This document shows, one piece after another, positions 1 through 6,734 of a stretch of DNA of 16,654 nt; the stretch's first letter is position 1, and every line of letters starts with the position of its first letter. Origin of the DNA: Candidatus Enterousia avistercoris (lineage in GTDB: Bacteria > Pseudomonadota > Alphaproteobacteria > Rs-D84). The notes under the pieces were generated by a model. That model saw only the letters and a list, made by a program, of their open reading frames with translations, was not told the DNA's origin and did no database searches. The stretch covers positions 1 to 16,654 of the forward strand of contig JADINC010000010.1 in assembly GCA_017694255.1 (NCBI GenBank), read 5' to 3'. Made by a program: the position numbers and the translations under genes.

Positions 1-414
1 GGCCAGATTTTCAACCGGCAATTGCGCAATTAAATCCGCCGCCGTCATACCATCGCCTGACATACGCATATCCAGTGGTCCATCGCCACGAAATGAAAAA
101 CCACGCGTGGCAACATCAATCTGCATTGACGAAATACCCAAATCAAACACAATCGCATCATATACATCAGTCAATTCGCCAATATACGAAAAAGGGCGGG
201 GCACAAATTCAAACGCCGCCCCATATTCACGACGCAACGCATCCGCATCCACCACCACATTCGGATCCCTGTCAAACGCAACGACGTGCGCCCCCGCATT
301 TAAAAAAGCGCACGAATATCCACCGGCACCAAACGTTGCGTCAATAATACGCCGCCCGCGAATATCACCCAACGCGCCCATTACTGCATCTAGTAAAACC
401 GGTATATGTTTCAT
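1..414 (-). CDS. rsmH: 16S rRNA (cytosine(1402)-N4)-methyltransferase RsmH, N-terminal part (runs off the left edge)
   Basis: RsmH (MraW) methylates N4 of C1402 in the decoding centre of 16S rRNA, using S-adenosylmethionine, in the cytoplasm. The 138 codons present carry the family signatures in order: HIPVLLDAV at residues 3-11, the SAM-binding DATFGAGGYS at 25-34, DLGISSMQID at 91-100 and RGFSFRGDGPLDMRM at 104-118. The rest, including the C-terminal half of a protein usually a little over 300 residues long, lies outside the window. The ATG at 414 follows the dnaE stop codon (418-416) by one base and has no Shine-Dalgarno sequence of its own, so translation is probably coupled to dnaE. In most bacteria this gene opens the division and cell wall cluster behind mraZ; here it follows dnaE directly. 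The identification is very secure. Confidence 0.96.
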   Translation of the reverse strand, partial: MKHIPVLLDAVMGALGDIRGRRIIDATFGAGGYSCAFLNAGAHVVAFDRDPNVVVDADALRREYGAAFEFVPRPFSYIGELTDVYDAIVFDLGISSMQIDVATRGFSFRGDGPLDMRMSGDGMTAADLIAQLPVENLA

Positions 415-415
415 A

Positions 416-3400
416 TCATTCAATTTCAACTTTTATCCCCAGATTTATAAAATCATTTGCAGTTGTCGCCCCTAATTCAACCCCACCAGGCAACGCCATT
501 GCGGCAACCTTGTCCGTCGCATGCAGATTTAAAACAACCCGCGTCAATCCTGGCCGCAGTGCACCCAATGCCTTTTTCACATCTGGCAAAACCGCGCCAT
601 CGTATATATCCAACGTAATTTTTTTGGCAATTTTTGCCACCCATTGGGTCAGCGGCATAATAGAATCCACAAAAATCGAAACCCTGTCATCACGGCATGA
701 TGTTTTCCCTGAAATTAAAACCAGCGTTTCATTTGACAGTATTTGCGCAAATTCTGCTGCCGATTGTCCAAATGCAACTGCGTCAATATTACCAAAACTG
801 TCCGACGCATTAATTGTAATCATGTCTTTGCCCGTCTTGGTCCGGCGACGCGAAAAAGACCCCACAGTCGCGGCAATTTGAACCGGTTTTCTGTCGCCCA
901 ATGTTGCCAGTGTTGCACTGGTTGCCAGATTCGCACGCTTAACCAAATGCTTATACTGGTCCAACGGATGCGCCGATATATAGAACCCCAGCGCCGACAA
1001 TTCGTTTTCTAATCGCTGGGCAAATGTCCACGGCGTCGTCCGCGGCAGATTTTTTTTCAATCTGTCTTCGGCCACATCATCTTCGACCGTATTTGCAAAC
1101 AGCGACAACGAATTTCCACCATCGCGCGACTTTGACGCATATGACAAAATCGCATCTGCATTCATAAATATTGCCGCACGATTTGCCTCCAGCGAATCCA
1201 GAACGCCAACCTTGGCAAATGCTTCCAGTATTCGTTTATTCACGATTGGTGCGCATCGTTTTGCAAAATCAGTCAGATTTTTAAATTTTCCGTTCGCATT
1301 TCGTTCGGCTACAATCGCATCCGTCGCGACCGTTCCGACCCCCTTTATCGCCGCCAGTGCATATATAATTTTTCCATCGCGCACCGTGAACAGTGATTCA
1401 CTTTTATTAATATCTGGCGCAACAATTTGGATACCAAAATTCGCCTTGGCATCATCAACGAACAGTGCCAATTGATCTGTATCATTCAGATTACTGGACA
1501 TAGACGCCGCCAAAAATTCGGGGGTATAGTTTGCCTTTAAATACGCGCATTCGTTCGCAACAATAGAATACGCCACCACATGCGATTTATTAAATGCATA
1601 TTTTGCAAATTCTTTGAATTGTTCCCACAACGCAGATGCTTGGTCCCGCGTCAGCGTCTGTTCTTTTTCGCACCCGTCATAGAATTTGCCTTCCAGTTCA
1701 TCCAACATCTTGGCAATTTTTTTACCCATAGCCTTGCGCACGTTATCTGATTGACCGCGTGTAAATCCAGCCAACGCACGCGTCAACTGCATAACCTGTT
1801 CTTGGTATACGATAATTCCATACGTTTCTTTCAGTATTGGTTCGGCCCGCGGATGCACATATTCGACTTTTTCTTCGCCATGCATACGTGCGATAAATTG
1901 CGGAATAAACGCAATTGGCCCCGGTCGATTTAACGCATTCAACGCTGATATTTCCAAGAAACTGGTCGGATGCATTTTTCGCAATGTCTGTTGAACAAAC
2001 GGGGCATCGAATTGGAATATACCTTCGGTCAGTCCTGCCTGCCATAACTTCATTGTTTTTGGATCATCTGTCGGTATTTTATCTAAATCTATATTTATCC
2101 CGCGCGTCTGTTGAATCAGTTTTATAGCATACTTTAATATCGCCAGTGTTTCCAGCCCCAAAAAGTCAAACTTAATCAACCCCGACGATTCCAAATAATG
2201 CCCATCAAATTGGCACGATGGCAACGCATTAGCCGGGTCCCGATATACTGGGGCAATTTTTGTTGTGGGCCTGTCGCCAATAACCACGCCACACGCATGT
2301 TGCCCCAGATTGCGCAGCGACCCTTCCAATTCTTCGGCAATGGTCACAACCTTGTTCATGTCTTCATCAGTATGTAAAATAGTCTGAATTTCTGGGGACG
2401 CATCAACCGCATCCTTTAATGTTTTTGCATCCTGGGGGATTAATTTTGATAACCGATCAGATTTAGAATAGGGTATACCATACACACGCCCAATATCACG
2501 AATTGCACCACGCGCCTGTAAACTGCCAAATGTAATAATTCGACACACAGAATCATGCCCGTATTTATCGCAAATATATGCCAAAACGCGTTCAATCCCT
2601 GTTGGTTCAAAATCCACATCAAAATCCGGCATAGAAATACGATCTGGATTTAAAAATCTTTCAAACAGCAACCCATATTGCAACGGATTCACATGCGTTA
2701 TCCCCAACGCCCACGCCACAATAGACCCGGCACCAGACCCACGCCCTGGGCCAGTCATAATATCATTATTCCGACACCAGTTAATATAATCCGCAACAAT
2801 CAAAAAATACCCTGGGAATCCCATATTTATAATGACCCCCAGTTCGAATTCCGCCTGTTCATAATATGGCGCGGTATCTGTGATTCCATGCTGTTCCAGC
2901 TTTTTCGCCAACCCCGCCATCGTATTATCACGCAGCATTTTGCATTCTTGTTCCAAATCATCACCAAATCGTGGCAACAGCGGTTTTTCATGCACATTAA
3001 CCATAAAGCCACACCGACGGGAAATATTAACCGTGTTTTCAATTGCTTCTGGTAAATCAGAAAACAATTCAATCATTTCGGCGGATGATTTAAAGTATTG
3101 TTCTGATGATTTACGTGGTCTGTCTGGATCAATAACCTTGGTCTGTCCCAGAACACAACTTAACGCGTCTTCGGCTTCATAATCATGCGGTGTTGCGAAT
3201 TCAACATCATTCGTTGCGACAATTGGTATATTTAAATCCAACGCGATTTTCAGAAAATCCGGTTCTGTTTTTATTTCATCCGCCAAACCATGACGCTGAA
3301 TTTCCATATAGAACCTGTCGCCAAAAATATCCAATAATCGTTTCGCATATTCACGCGCCAACGCATCCTGGGCATTCAGTATCGCCATGCCAATGGGCCC

Positions 3401-3826
3401 GGTATGCGCACCAGACAAACATATTAAACCCGCACTGTGCGCCGCCAGTTCATCAAATGTAATATACGGTCCCAAGTGGTGATTTTCCGTCCGCATGTAC
3501 ATAACACGACTTAATTCACACAGGTTTAAATATCCATCATGATTTTGTGCCAACAAAACAATCCGCGACAGCGCATTCATTCGCAAAATTTTCGGATCTG
3601 CATTATGCTGGTTCAATGTGATTTCCGTCCCGATAATTGGCTGAACATGATTTTTCGGCATAACATCAGAAAATTCGGCGCACCCCGACATCATATTCGT
3701 ATCAGTCATGGCACATGCCGTCATATTATTTGCGATGCACAGTTCCGGGATTTGCTTTATTTTCAGCGTCCCGGCACCAATTGAAATACGCGAATGCACA
3801 CGAAGATGAACGAATTGATTTTCCAT
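416..3826 (-). CDS. dnaE: DNA polymerase III subunit alpha
   Basis: DnaE is the catalytic subunit of the replicative polymerase. The protein is 1136 residues from the chosen start, normal for DnaE1. The N-terminal PHP region (FVHLRVHS at 5-12, AMTDTN at 39-44) has the same kind of degenerate metal site as in Enterobacteria, so proofreading is expected from a separate DnaQ. The polymerase core shows the GPGRGSGAGS loop at 359-368, the catalytic pair in PDFDVDF (D401, D403) and the third aspartate in FDFLGLET (D554). A helix-hairpin-helix region and an OB fold (about 980-1055) follow. NSLSLF at 905-910 sits where the internal sliding-clamp motif is expected. An upstream in-frame ATG at 3886 would add 20 hydrophobic residues unlike any DnaE start I know, so I chose 3826, where MENQFVHLRVHS matches the family. 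rsmH follows with a one-base gap. Confidence 0.97.
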   Translation of the reverse strand: MENQFVHLRVHSRISIGAGTLKIKQIPELCIANNMTACAMTDTNMMSGCAEFSDVMPKNHVQPIIGTEITLNQHNADPKILRMNALSRIVLLAQNHDGYLNLCELSRVMYMRTENHHLGPYITFDELAAHSAGLICLSGAHTGPIGMAILNAQDALAREYAKRLLDIFGDRFYMEIQRHGLADEIKTEPDFLKIALDLNIPIVATNDVEFATPHDYEAEDALSCVLGQTKVIDPDRPRKSSEQYFKSSAEMIELFSDLPEAIENTVNISRRCGFMVNVHEKPLLPRFGDDLEQECKMLRDNTMAGLAKKLEQHGITDTAPYYEQAEFELGVIINMGFPGYFLIVADYINWCRNNDIMTGPGRGSGAGSIVAWALGITHVNPLQYGLLFERFLNPDRISMPDFDVDFEPTGIERVLAYICDKYGHDSVCRIITFGSLQARGAIRDIGRVYGIPYSKSDRLSKLIPQDAKTLKDAVDASPEIQTILHTDEDMNKVVTIAEELEGSLRNLGQHACGVVIGDRPTTKIAPVYRDPANALPSCQFDGHYLESSGLIKFDFLGLETLAILKYAIKLIQQTRGINIDLDKIPTDDPKTMKLWQAGLTEGIFQFDAPFVQQTLRKMHPTSFLEISALNALNRPGPIAFIPQFIARMHGEEKVEYVHPRAEPILKETYGIIVYQEQVMQLTRALAGFTRGQSDNVRKAMGKKIAKMLDELEGKFYDGCEKEQTLTRDQASALWEQFKEFAKYAFNKSHVVAYSIVANECAYLKANYTPEFLAASMSSNLNDTDQLALFVDDAKANFGIQIVAPDINKSESLFTVRDGKIIYALAAIKGVGTVATDAIVAERNANGKFKNLTDFAKRCAPIVNKRILEAFAKVGVLDSLEANRAAIFMNADAILSYASKSRDGGNSLSLFANTVEDDVAEDRLKKNLPRTTPWTFAQRLENELSALGFYISAHPLDQYKHLVKRANLATSATLATLGDRKPVQIAATVGSFSRRRTKTGKDMITINASDSFGNIDAVAFGQSAAEFAQILSNETLVLISGKTSCRDDRVSIFVDSIMPLTQWVAKIAKKITLDIYDGAVLPDVKKALGALRPGLTRVVLNLHATDKVAAMALPGGVELGATTANDFINLGIKVEIE

Positions 3827-3832
3827 GCCCCG

Positions 3833-3862
3833 ACAATAGCAAAAAATCCACCCCCAGGGCAA
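3833..3862 (-). promoter_or_regulatory. Candidate dnaE promoter
   Basis: Read on the minus strand, TTGCCC (3862-3857) and TATTGT (3838-3833) are separated by 18 bases; each matches the sigma-70 consensus at four of six positions. Transcription would then begin about seven bases downstream, at or next to the dnaE ATG (3826), giving a leaderless mRNA. This fits the lack of a convincing Shine-Dalgarno sequence there. The prediction was made by eye and is weak. Confidence 0.3.
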
Positions 3863-3900
3863 CCACATTATTATCAAAAAAATCAAAAATTTTTTATTAC

Positions 3901-3929
3901 TGGAAATTCAACCATTTATATGCAATAAT
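3901..3929 (+). promoter_or_regulatory. Candidate promoter of the structured leader RNA
   Basis: TGGAAA (3901-3906) and AATAAT (3924-3929) are 17 bases apart, and TG at 3921-3922 gives an extended -10 element. The predicted start at about 3935-3936 coincides with the first base of the 8-bp hairpin at 3935-3957, which supports the call. Match quality is moderate. Confidence 0.4.
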
Positions 3930-3934
3930 TATCA

Positions 3935-4082
3935 CGCATTGGCTGATTACCAATGCGGGGTGTCATAACCTCTCACATAGAACCTCCACAATTGGTTGGA
4001 GGGTTGCGAATATATTGAATAAGCACACTATTATGTGATAGTTATGAACCTCCAACCGCCCATCATCACGGCGGTGTTTTTA
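3935..4082 (+). ncRNA. Candidate structured leader RNA or attenuator upstream of the XRE-type gene
   Basis: About 147 bases without a convincing coding sequence hold several inverted repeats. CGCATTGG (3935-3942) pairs with CCAATGCG (3950-3957). TCATAAC (3963-3969) pairs with GTTATGA (4041-4047) and would close a multi-branch domain. Inside it AACCTCCA (3981-3988) pairs with TGGAGGGTT (3998-4006 region, one bulge) and CACA/TGTG (4024-4027/4034-4037) forms a small stem. A second copy, AACCTCCAACC (4047-4057), can instead pair with GGTTGGAGGGTT (3994-4005); its last three bases are also the first three of the terminator stem at 4055-4075. The two pairings are mutually exclusive, which is how an attenuator works. 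No known RNA family was recognised. A free-standing small RNA ending at the terminator is the alternative. Confidence 0.45.
4055..4081 (+). terminator. Rho-independent terminator between the leader and the XRE-type gene
   Basis: ACCGCC (4055-4060) and GGCGGT (4070-4075) form a GC-rich 6-bp stem with a nine-base loop, followed by G and five T (4077-4081). It lies only about 30 bases before the start of the next gene on the same strand, so it either ends a small RNA or works as an attenuator. Confidence 0.7.
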
Positions 4083-4110
4083 TTAATAATAAAACAATGG
4101 GGGAAATATT

Positions 4111-4398
4111 ATGCCAGAAAGCAAACAACAAAAATTAAGACGCGCAATTTTACGTGATGAATTTGATGCATTTATTACCGCCGGGCAACTGTTAAAGAAC
4201 GCCCGCAGAATATTAGGCGTTGGCACGGAATTTATATCTAAAAAAATGGGGATTAGTTCACGACTATGGGCGCGGTATGAAAACGATCGGGTAAAAATAC
4301 CAAATACGATACTGCTGAAAATATTTGTATTCGGGCTGTCATTCTGGTGCAACATGCCAGATAATGCCATGCCCCAGCATATGGATAAAGATTTATGA
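4111..4398 (+). CDS. Small XRE-type helix-turn-helix protein
   Basis: A 95-residue protein. Residues 26-75 resemble a Cro/C1 (XRE) DNA-binding domain: a first helix GQLLKNARRILGV, a helix-turn-helix around EFISKKMGISSRLWARYEN (40-58), and the typical YENDRVKIPNTILLKIF stretch after the recognition helix. It has no second domain, so it is probably a DNA-binding transcription factor that binds as a dimer. A GGGGGA Shine-Dalgarno sequence at 4099-4104 fits the ATG at 4111. The gene starts about 30 bases after a terminator and has no space for its own promoter, so expression should need readthrough of the upstream leader. Targets are unknown. The fold assignment is fairly confident; whether it acts on its own leader or on dnaE is speculation. 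Confidence 0.72.
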   Translation: MPESKQQKLRRAILRDEFDAFITAGQLLKNARRILGVGTEFISKKMGISSRLWARYENDRVKIPNTILLKIFVFGLSFWCNMPDNAMPQHMDKDL

Positions 4399-4404
4399 TA
4401 TGGT

Positions 4405-4418
4405 GTCGCATTCGCGAC
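4405..4418. repeat. Short hairpin with ATTC loop
   Basis: GTCGC (4405-4409) and GCGAC (4414-4418) pair perfectly around the loop ATTC, six bases after the XRE-type stop codon. The hairpin at 4519-4540 has the same outer bases and the same loop with a longer stem, so the two look like related elements. No T-run follows. Confidence 0.5.
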
Positions 4419-4470
4419 AGGTTTTACGCGGAACAAAAATATTTGTTTTGTGTGGGTGGGGGCATTTCTT

Positions 4471-4506
4471 GTCATCGCGAGGGAGTGTAACGACCGTGGC
4501 GATCCA
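4471..4506. repeat. Dispersed palindromic repeat of the GTCATTGCGAG...GCAATCC kind
   Basis: The stretch begins GTCATCGCGAGGGAG and ends GTGGCGATCCAG. The outer arms ATCGC (4474-4478) and GCGAT (4499-4503) are complementary. This matches, from memory, a short intergenic repeat common in Rickettsiales and many other bacterial genomes, whose translation gives the familiar false peptide SLRSLAMTR. It is probably non-coding. The family match is from recall only. Confidence 0.55.
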
Positions 4507-4518
4507 GTGAGTAAAGAT

Positions 4519-4547
4519 GTCGCACGCATTCGCGTGCGACTTTATTT
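4519..4547 (+). terminator. Perfect 9-bp hairpin with T-rich tail
   Basis: GTCGCACGC (4519-4527) and GCGTGCGAC (4532-4540) form a perfect 9-bp stem with loop ATTC, followed by TTTATTT. It could terminate the transcript of the XRE-type gene on the plus strand. The tail is short, so it may instead be a repeat element related to the hairpin at 4405-4418. Confidence 0.5.
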
Positions 4548-4563
4548 GCACTTTGAACTTTGT

Positions 4564-4597
4564 AAAAAAAAACACGGGGCCACAGCCCCGTTTTTTT
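4564..4597. terminator. Bidirectional terminator after tolA
   Basis: ACGGGGC (4574-4580) and GCCCCGT (4585-4591) pair around CACA, with a run of A on the left and a run of T on the right, so it can stop transcription from both sides. Read on the minus strand it ends the tolA operon, and the tolA stop codon (4598-4596) already lies in its A-tract. Confidence 0.88.
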
Positions 4598-5393
4598 ACA
4601 TAACCTTTCCTTGTGTCGGATAAAACGTCAACTGAATCTTTTCCCATTTTTCAAATTCTTTTTCTGGCAACATTTTAAACGGCTGACAAACATTTATTGC
4701 ACTGCGTATAGTATCCAGAACATACGCAAACGCCGGATCTGTTTCTGCACGTGCCGCCGATTCAAACCATACATCACGCACCGTGCCATTACGACGCATT
4801 GTTAAATGTGCCACCGCGCGAATATCGCCAACATCATATCGCGCCGTATCAATGGTCCAGCACCGCGTCATCGCCACACGCAACGCATCCACCACAGATA
4901 CCGTCATTGTACGATTTAACGATACGCTTTCGCGATTAACGCGAATAACTGTCTTTTTCTTTTTCGGGGGCGTATCCGATTTTTCACCAACATTTTCTTC
5001 CACAGGTTTCACCACTGGCTCTGGTATTTCCGGTGCGGGTGTTTCTTCGACCAAACTAGGCTCTTCTATTTCTTCTGCGGCATCTTCTTCAATGGGTTGG
5101 GGCACCGGCGGCGTTGAAACTTCTGCACTTTCTTCTGCCGGCAATTCTGGTTCAGATTCTGGCTCTGGGGTTTCTATTTCTGCATCCGCATTCACATTAC
5201 GCAGAATTGTTTCATCCCCACTGACATTAACCGCGTTCAAATCGATTTCATATATTTCAATTCTGTCGGGCGCGACCATTTTTGCACGATCAACCACCAC
5301 AACAAAAGACGTTATCATAACCGCGACCAACGCCAAATGCCCGCATACAGACATTAACAAGTTTTCTGACGAAAATCTGTTTCCAAAATTCAT
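4596..5393 (-). CDS. tolA: TolA-like cell envelope protein
   Basis: TolA links the TolQ-TolR motor in the inner membrane with TolB and Pal at the outer membrane. The 265-residue protein has one N-terminal membrane segment (about 11-34), a linker rich in Pro and Glu (about 71-135), a basic patch KKKK at 144-147, and a C-terminal domain (about 165-260) typical of TolA: MTRCW around C178, LTMRRNGTV at 197-205, CQPFKMLP from C236, and a closing WEKIQLTF. The two cysteines probably form the conserved disulfide. The linker resembles a TonB linker more than the long Ala/Lys helix of enteric TolA. I chose the ATG at 5393, one base after the tolR stop; an upstream ATG at 5423 would overlap tolR. tolB and pal do not follow; a strong terminator does. 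Confidence 0.88.
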   Translation of the reverse strand: MNFGNRFSSENLLMSVCGHLALVAVMITSFVVVVDRAKMVAPDRIEIYEIDLNAVNVSGDETILRNVNADAEIETPEPESEPELPAEESAEVSTPPVPQPIEEDAAEEIEEPSLVEETPAPEIPEPVVKPVEENVGEKSDTPPKKKKTVIRVNRESVSLNRTMTVSVVDALRVAMTRCWTIDTARYDVGDIRAVAHLTMRRNGTVRDVWFESAARAETDPAFAYVLDTIRSAINVCQPFKMLPEKEFEKWEKIQLTFYPTQGKVM

Positions 5394-5394
5394 T

Positions 5395-5796
5395 TTATTG
5401 TTCCAATCGTGTACGCAGTCCAACGCGCTGGAACCCGGCGTCTTTCAGCATTCCCATAACGGACATCACGGCGCCATAGTCTGCGTTTTCATCACCATTA
5501 ATCATAATTGTCAAATCGGGGTTTTCACCACGCATAGCAACCACGCGCGCAACCGCATCATCACGTGATAATTCGGTTTTCCCGACATAATACCGTCCCG
5601 CGGCATCCACACTGATTTGAATTGCATGATCGTTTCCTGACAATGCAGAATTACCCGCGCGCGGCAAATTCAAATCAATTCCTGTGGTTAACATTGGTGT
5701 TGTAACCATAAACACCGCCAACAGCACCGTCATAACATCAATCATTGGTGTTAACGACATTGTGGCGTCTGTATTCCTCAGTCTTCTGCGTGTCAT
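5395..5796 (-). CDS. tolR: TolR/ExbD-family biopolymer transport protein
   Basis: TolR is the proton-channel subunit that works with TolQ to energise TolA. At 133 residues it has normal size: a short cytoplasmic start, one membrane segment (about 16-38) containing LTPMIDVMTVLLAVFMV, and a periplasmic domain. D20 in PMIDV corresponds to the essential membrane aspartate of E. coli TolR (D23) and ExbD (D25). The ATG at 5796 follows the tolQ stop by one base, and tolA starts one base after the stop, so translation of the three genes is likely coupled. Position between tolQ and tolA decides for TolR over ExbD. Confidence 0.92.
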   Translation of the reverse strand: MTRRRLRNTDATMSLTPMIDVMTVLLAVFMVTTPMLTTGIDLNLPRAGNSALSGNDHAIQISVDAAGRYYVGKTELSRDDAVARVVAMRGENPDLTIMINGDENADYGAVMSVMGMLKDAGFQRVGLRTRLEQ

Positions 5797-5797
5797 A

Positions 5798-6319
5798 TTA
5801 TTTTGCCCCGCGTTTATTGTTTTTTGGAAATTTATCCGCTTTCATATCTTTGCATTTTTCAGTCAATCTGTCATACAAATCATCAGACTTTTTACCGAAA
5901 TAGTAATACGCCACCGCTGCTGGTACCGCTGCAATCAACCCCAGCGCCGTTGTCCCCAATGCAGTCGCCAGCCCCGGGGCAATAACCCCGATTGACACCG
6001 ACTGATTTATACCAATCGACGAAAAAGAATCCATCACCCCCCAAATTGTACCAAACAACCCGACAAACGGCGCAATATAAGACAGCATAGATAAAAACCA
6101 CAAATTCTTATCAAACGGGCGAATCAATTTATCTGCAATCGTTGACAAGTTATCACCATTTTTTATCTGAACTGGGTGTCTTTTCTGATAATGCCACAGA
6201 CGAATTTTCTCAATAATTATCGCCCACGACATAACACTGGCCAAAACCAATACCACCGATATAAACAGCGTCATTAAATCCCCTGTAAACAACGTTGTTA
6301 ATGAAAAAGCATTTGTCAT
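5798..6319 (-). CDS. tolQ: TolQ/ExbB-family proton channel protein, compact form
   Basis: TolQ forms the pentameric membrane channel around TolR that uses the proton motive force. Three membrane segments are visible: about 14-37, 73-97 and 110-141. The last two carry the signature APFVGLFGTIWGVMDSF (83-99) and APGLATALGTTALGLIAAVP (114-133). The protein is only 173 residues against about 230 for E. coli TolQ. The difference is the cytoplasmic stretch between segments 1 and 2, here about 35 residues rather than about 90. The glutamate found in segment 3 of ExbB (E176, in GIAEAL) appears as T119, while the conserved threonine (ExbB T181) is kept as T124. An AAAGGA Shine-Dalgarno sequence supports 6319; an ATG at 6382 would overlap ybgC. 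The family is certain; the size is unusual. Confidence 0.9.
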   Translation of the reverse strand: MTNAFSLTTLFTGDLMTLFISVVLVLASVMSWAIIIEKIRLWHYQKRHPVQIKNGDNLSTIADKLIRPFDKNLWFLSMLSYIAPFVGLFGTIWGVMDSFSSIGINQSVSIGVIAPGLATALGTTALGLIAAVPAAVAYYYFGKKSDDLYDRLTEKCKDMKADKFPKNNKRGAK

Positions 6320-6356
6320 TTTGTTTTTCCTTTTTTTACTTGTTTTATTATTTTTA

Positions 6357-6734
6357 CTAATCTTTAAATGGCGCCGCCACACTATTTGGGATACGCCGTG
6401 GCATCATATTTGCACCAATATACGCCGCCGTGCCCGACAGTATAGCACAAATTTCACCATCTTTCACGAACTTTTGTTCAACCGACATCGACGCCGCGCC
6501 AAATTTAACGACGGTTGTTTCAACAACAAATTCATCCCCCAGAAACAGCGGTTTGATATACCGTATATTCAAATCACGTATAACAAAACCAACATCACCA
6601 TCTGGGAATTTTATCCCACGCAAAATATTCATACGTGCGCGTTCCGCGATTTCAATATATCGCCCATGATACACGATCCCACCGGCATCGGTATCTGCAT
6701 ACGCGATTGAGAATGGAAATTTATATACTTTCAT
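6357..6734 (-). CDS. ybgC: YbgC-type acyl-CoA thioesterase
   Basis: A 125-residue hot-dog-fold thioesterase of the 4-hydroxybenzoyl-CoA thioesterase family, which hydrolyses acyl-CoA in the cytoplasm. The family motif YADTDAGGIVYHGRYIEIAERAR-type block covers residues 12-34, with D16 at the place of the catalytic aspartate of E. coli YbgC (D18). Its ATG overlaps the ruvB stop by four bases (ATGA), and tolQ starts 37 bases after its stop. The ybgC-tolQRA order is the classical Tol-Pal operon order in Proteobacteria. The physiological substrate is not shown by the sequence. Confidence 0.93.
   Translation of the reverse strand: MKVYKFPFSIAYADTDAGGIVYHGRYIEIAERARMNILRGIKFPDGDVGFVIRDLNIRYIKPLFLGDEFVVETTVVKFGAASMSVEQKFVKDGEICAILSGTAAYIGANMMPRRIPNSVAAPFKD

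Noticed and set aside
107..475. Open frame of 122 codons on the plus strand
   Set aside because: It is antisense to rsmH, which has unmistakable family motifs.
3827..3886. N-terminal extension of DnaE from the ATG at 3886
   Set aside because: The extra 20 residues are hydrophobic and unlike known DnaE starts, and the region contains the likely promoter.
3953..4018. 21-codon open frame in the structured leader (possible leader peptide)
   Set aside because: There is no Shine-Dalgarno sequence, its ATG lies inside the first hairpin stem, and it has no run of a single amino acid codon as in classical attenuator peptides.
4083..4529. Open frame of 148 codons on the minus strand
   Set aside because: It is antisense to the XRE-type gene and starts in the palindromic repeat; the SLHSLAMTR peptide is the usual false translation of that repeat.
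4393..4647. Open frame of 84 codons on the minus strand
   Set aside because: It runs through the tolA end, the terminator and the repeat hairpins, and has no ribosome binding site or family resemblance.
4783..5568. Open frame of 261 codons on the plus strand
   Set aside because: It lies antisense to tolA and tolR; its Ser/Thr/Gly-rich product is the complement of the Pro/Glu-rich linker, and it matches no family.
6320..6382. Longer TolQ start at 6382
   Set aside because: It would overlap ybgC and add a Lys-rich stretch; the ATG at 6319 has a good ribosome binding site.
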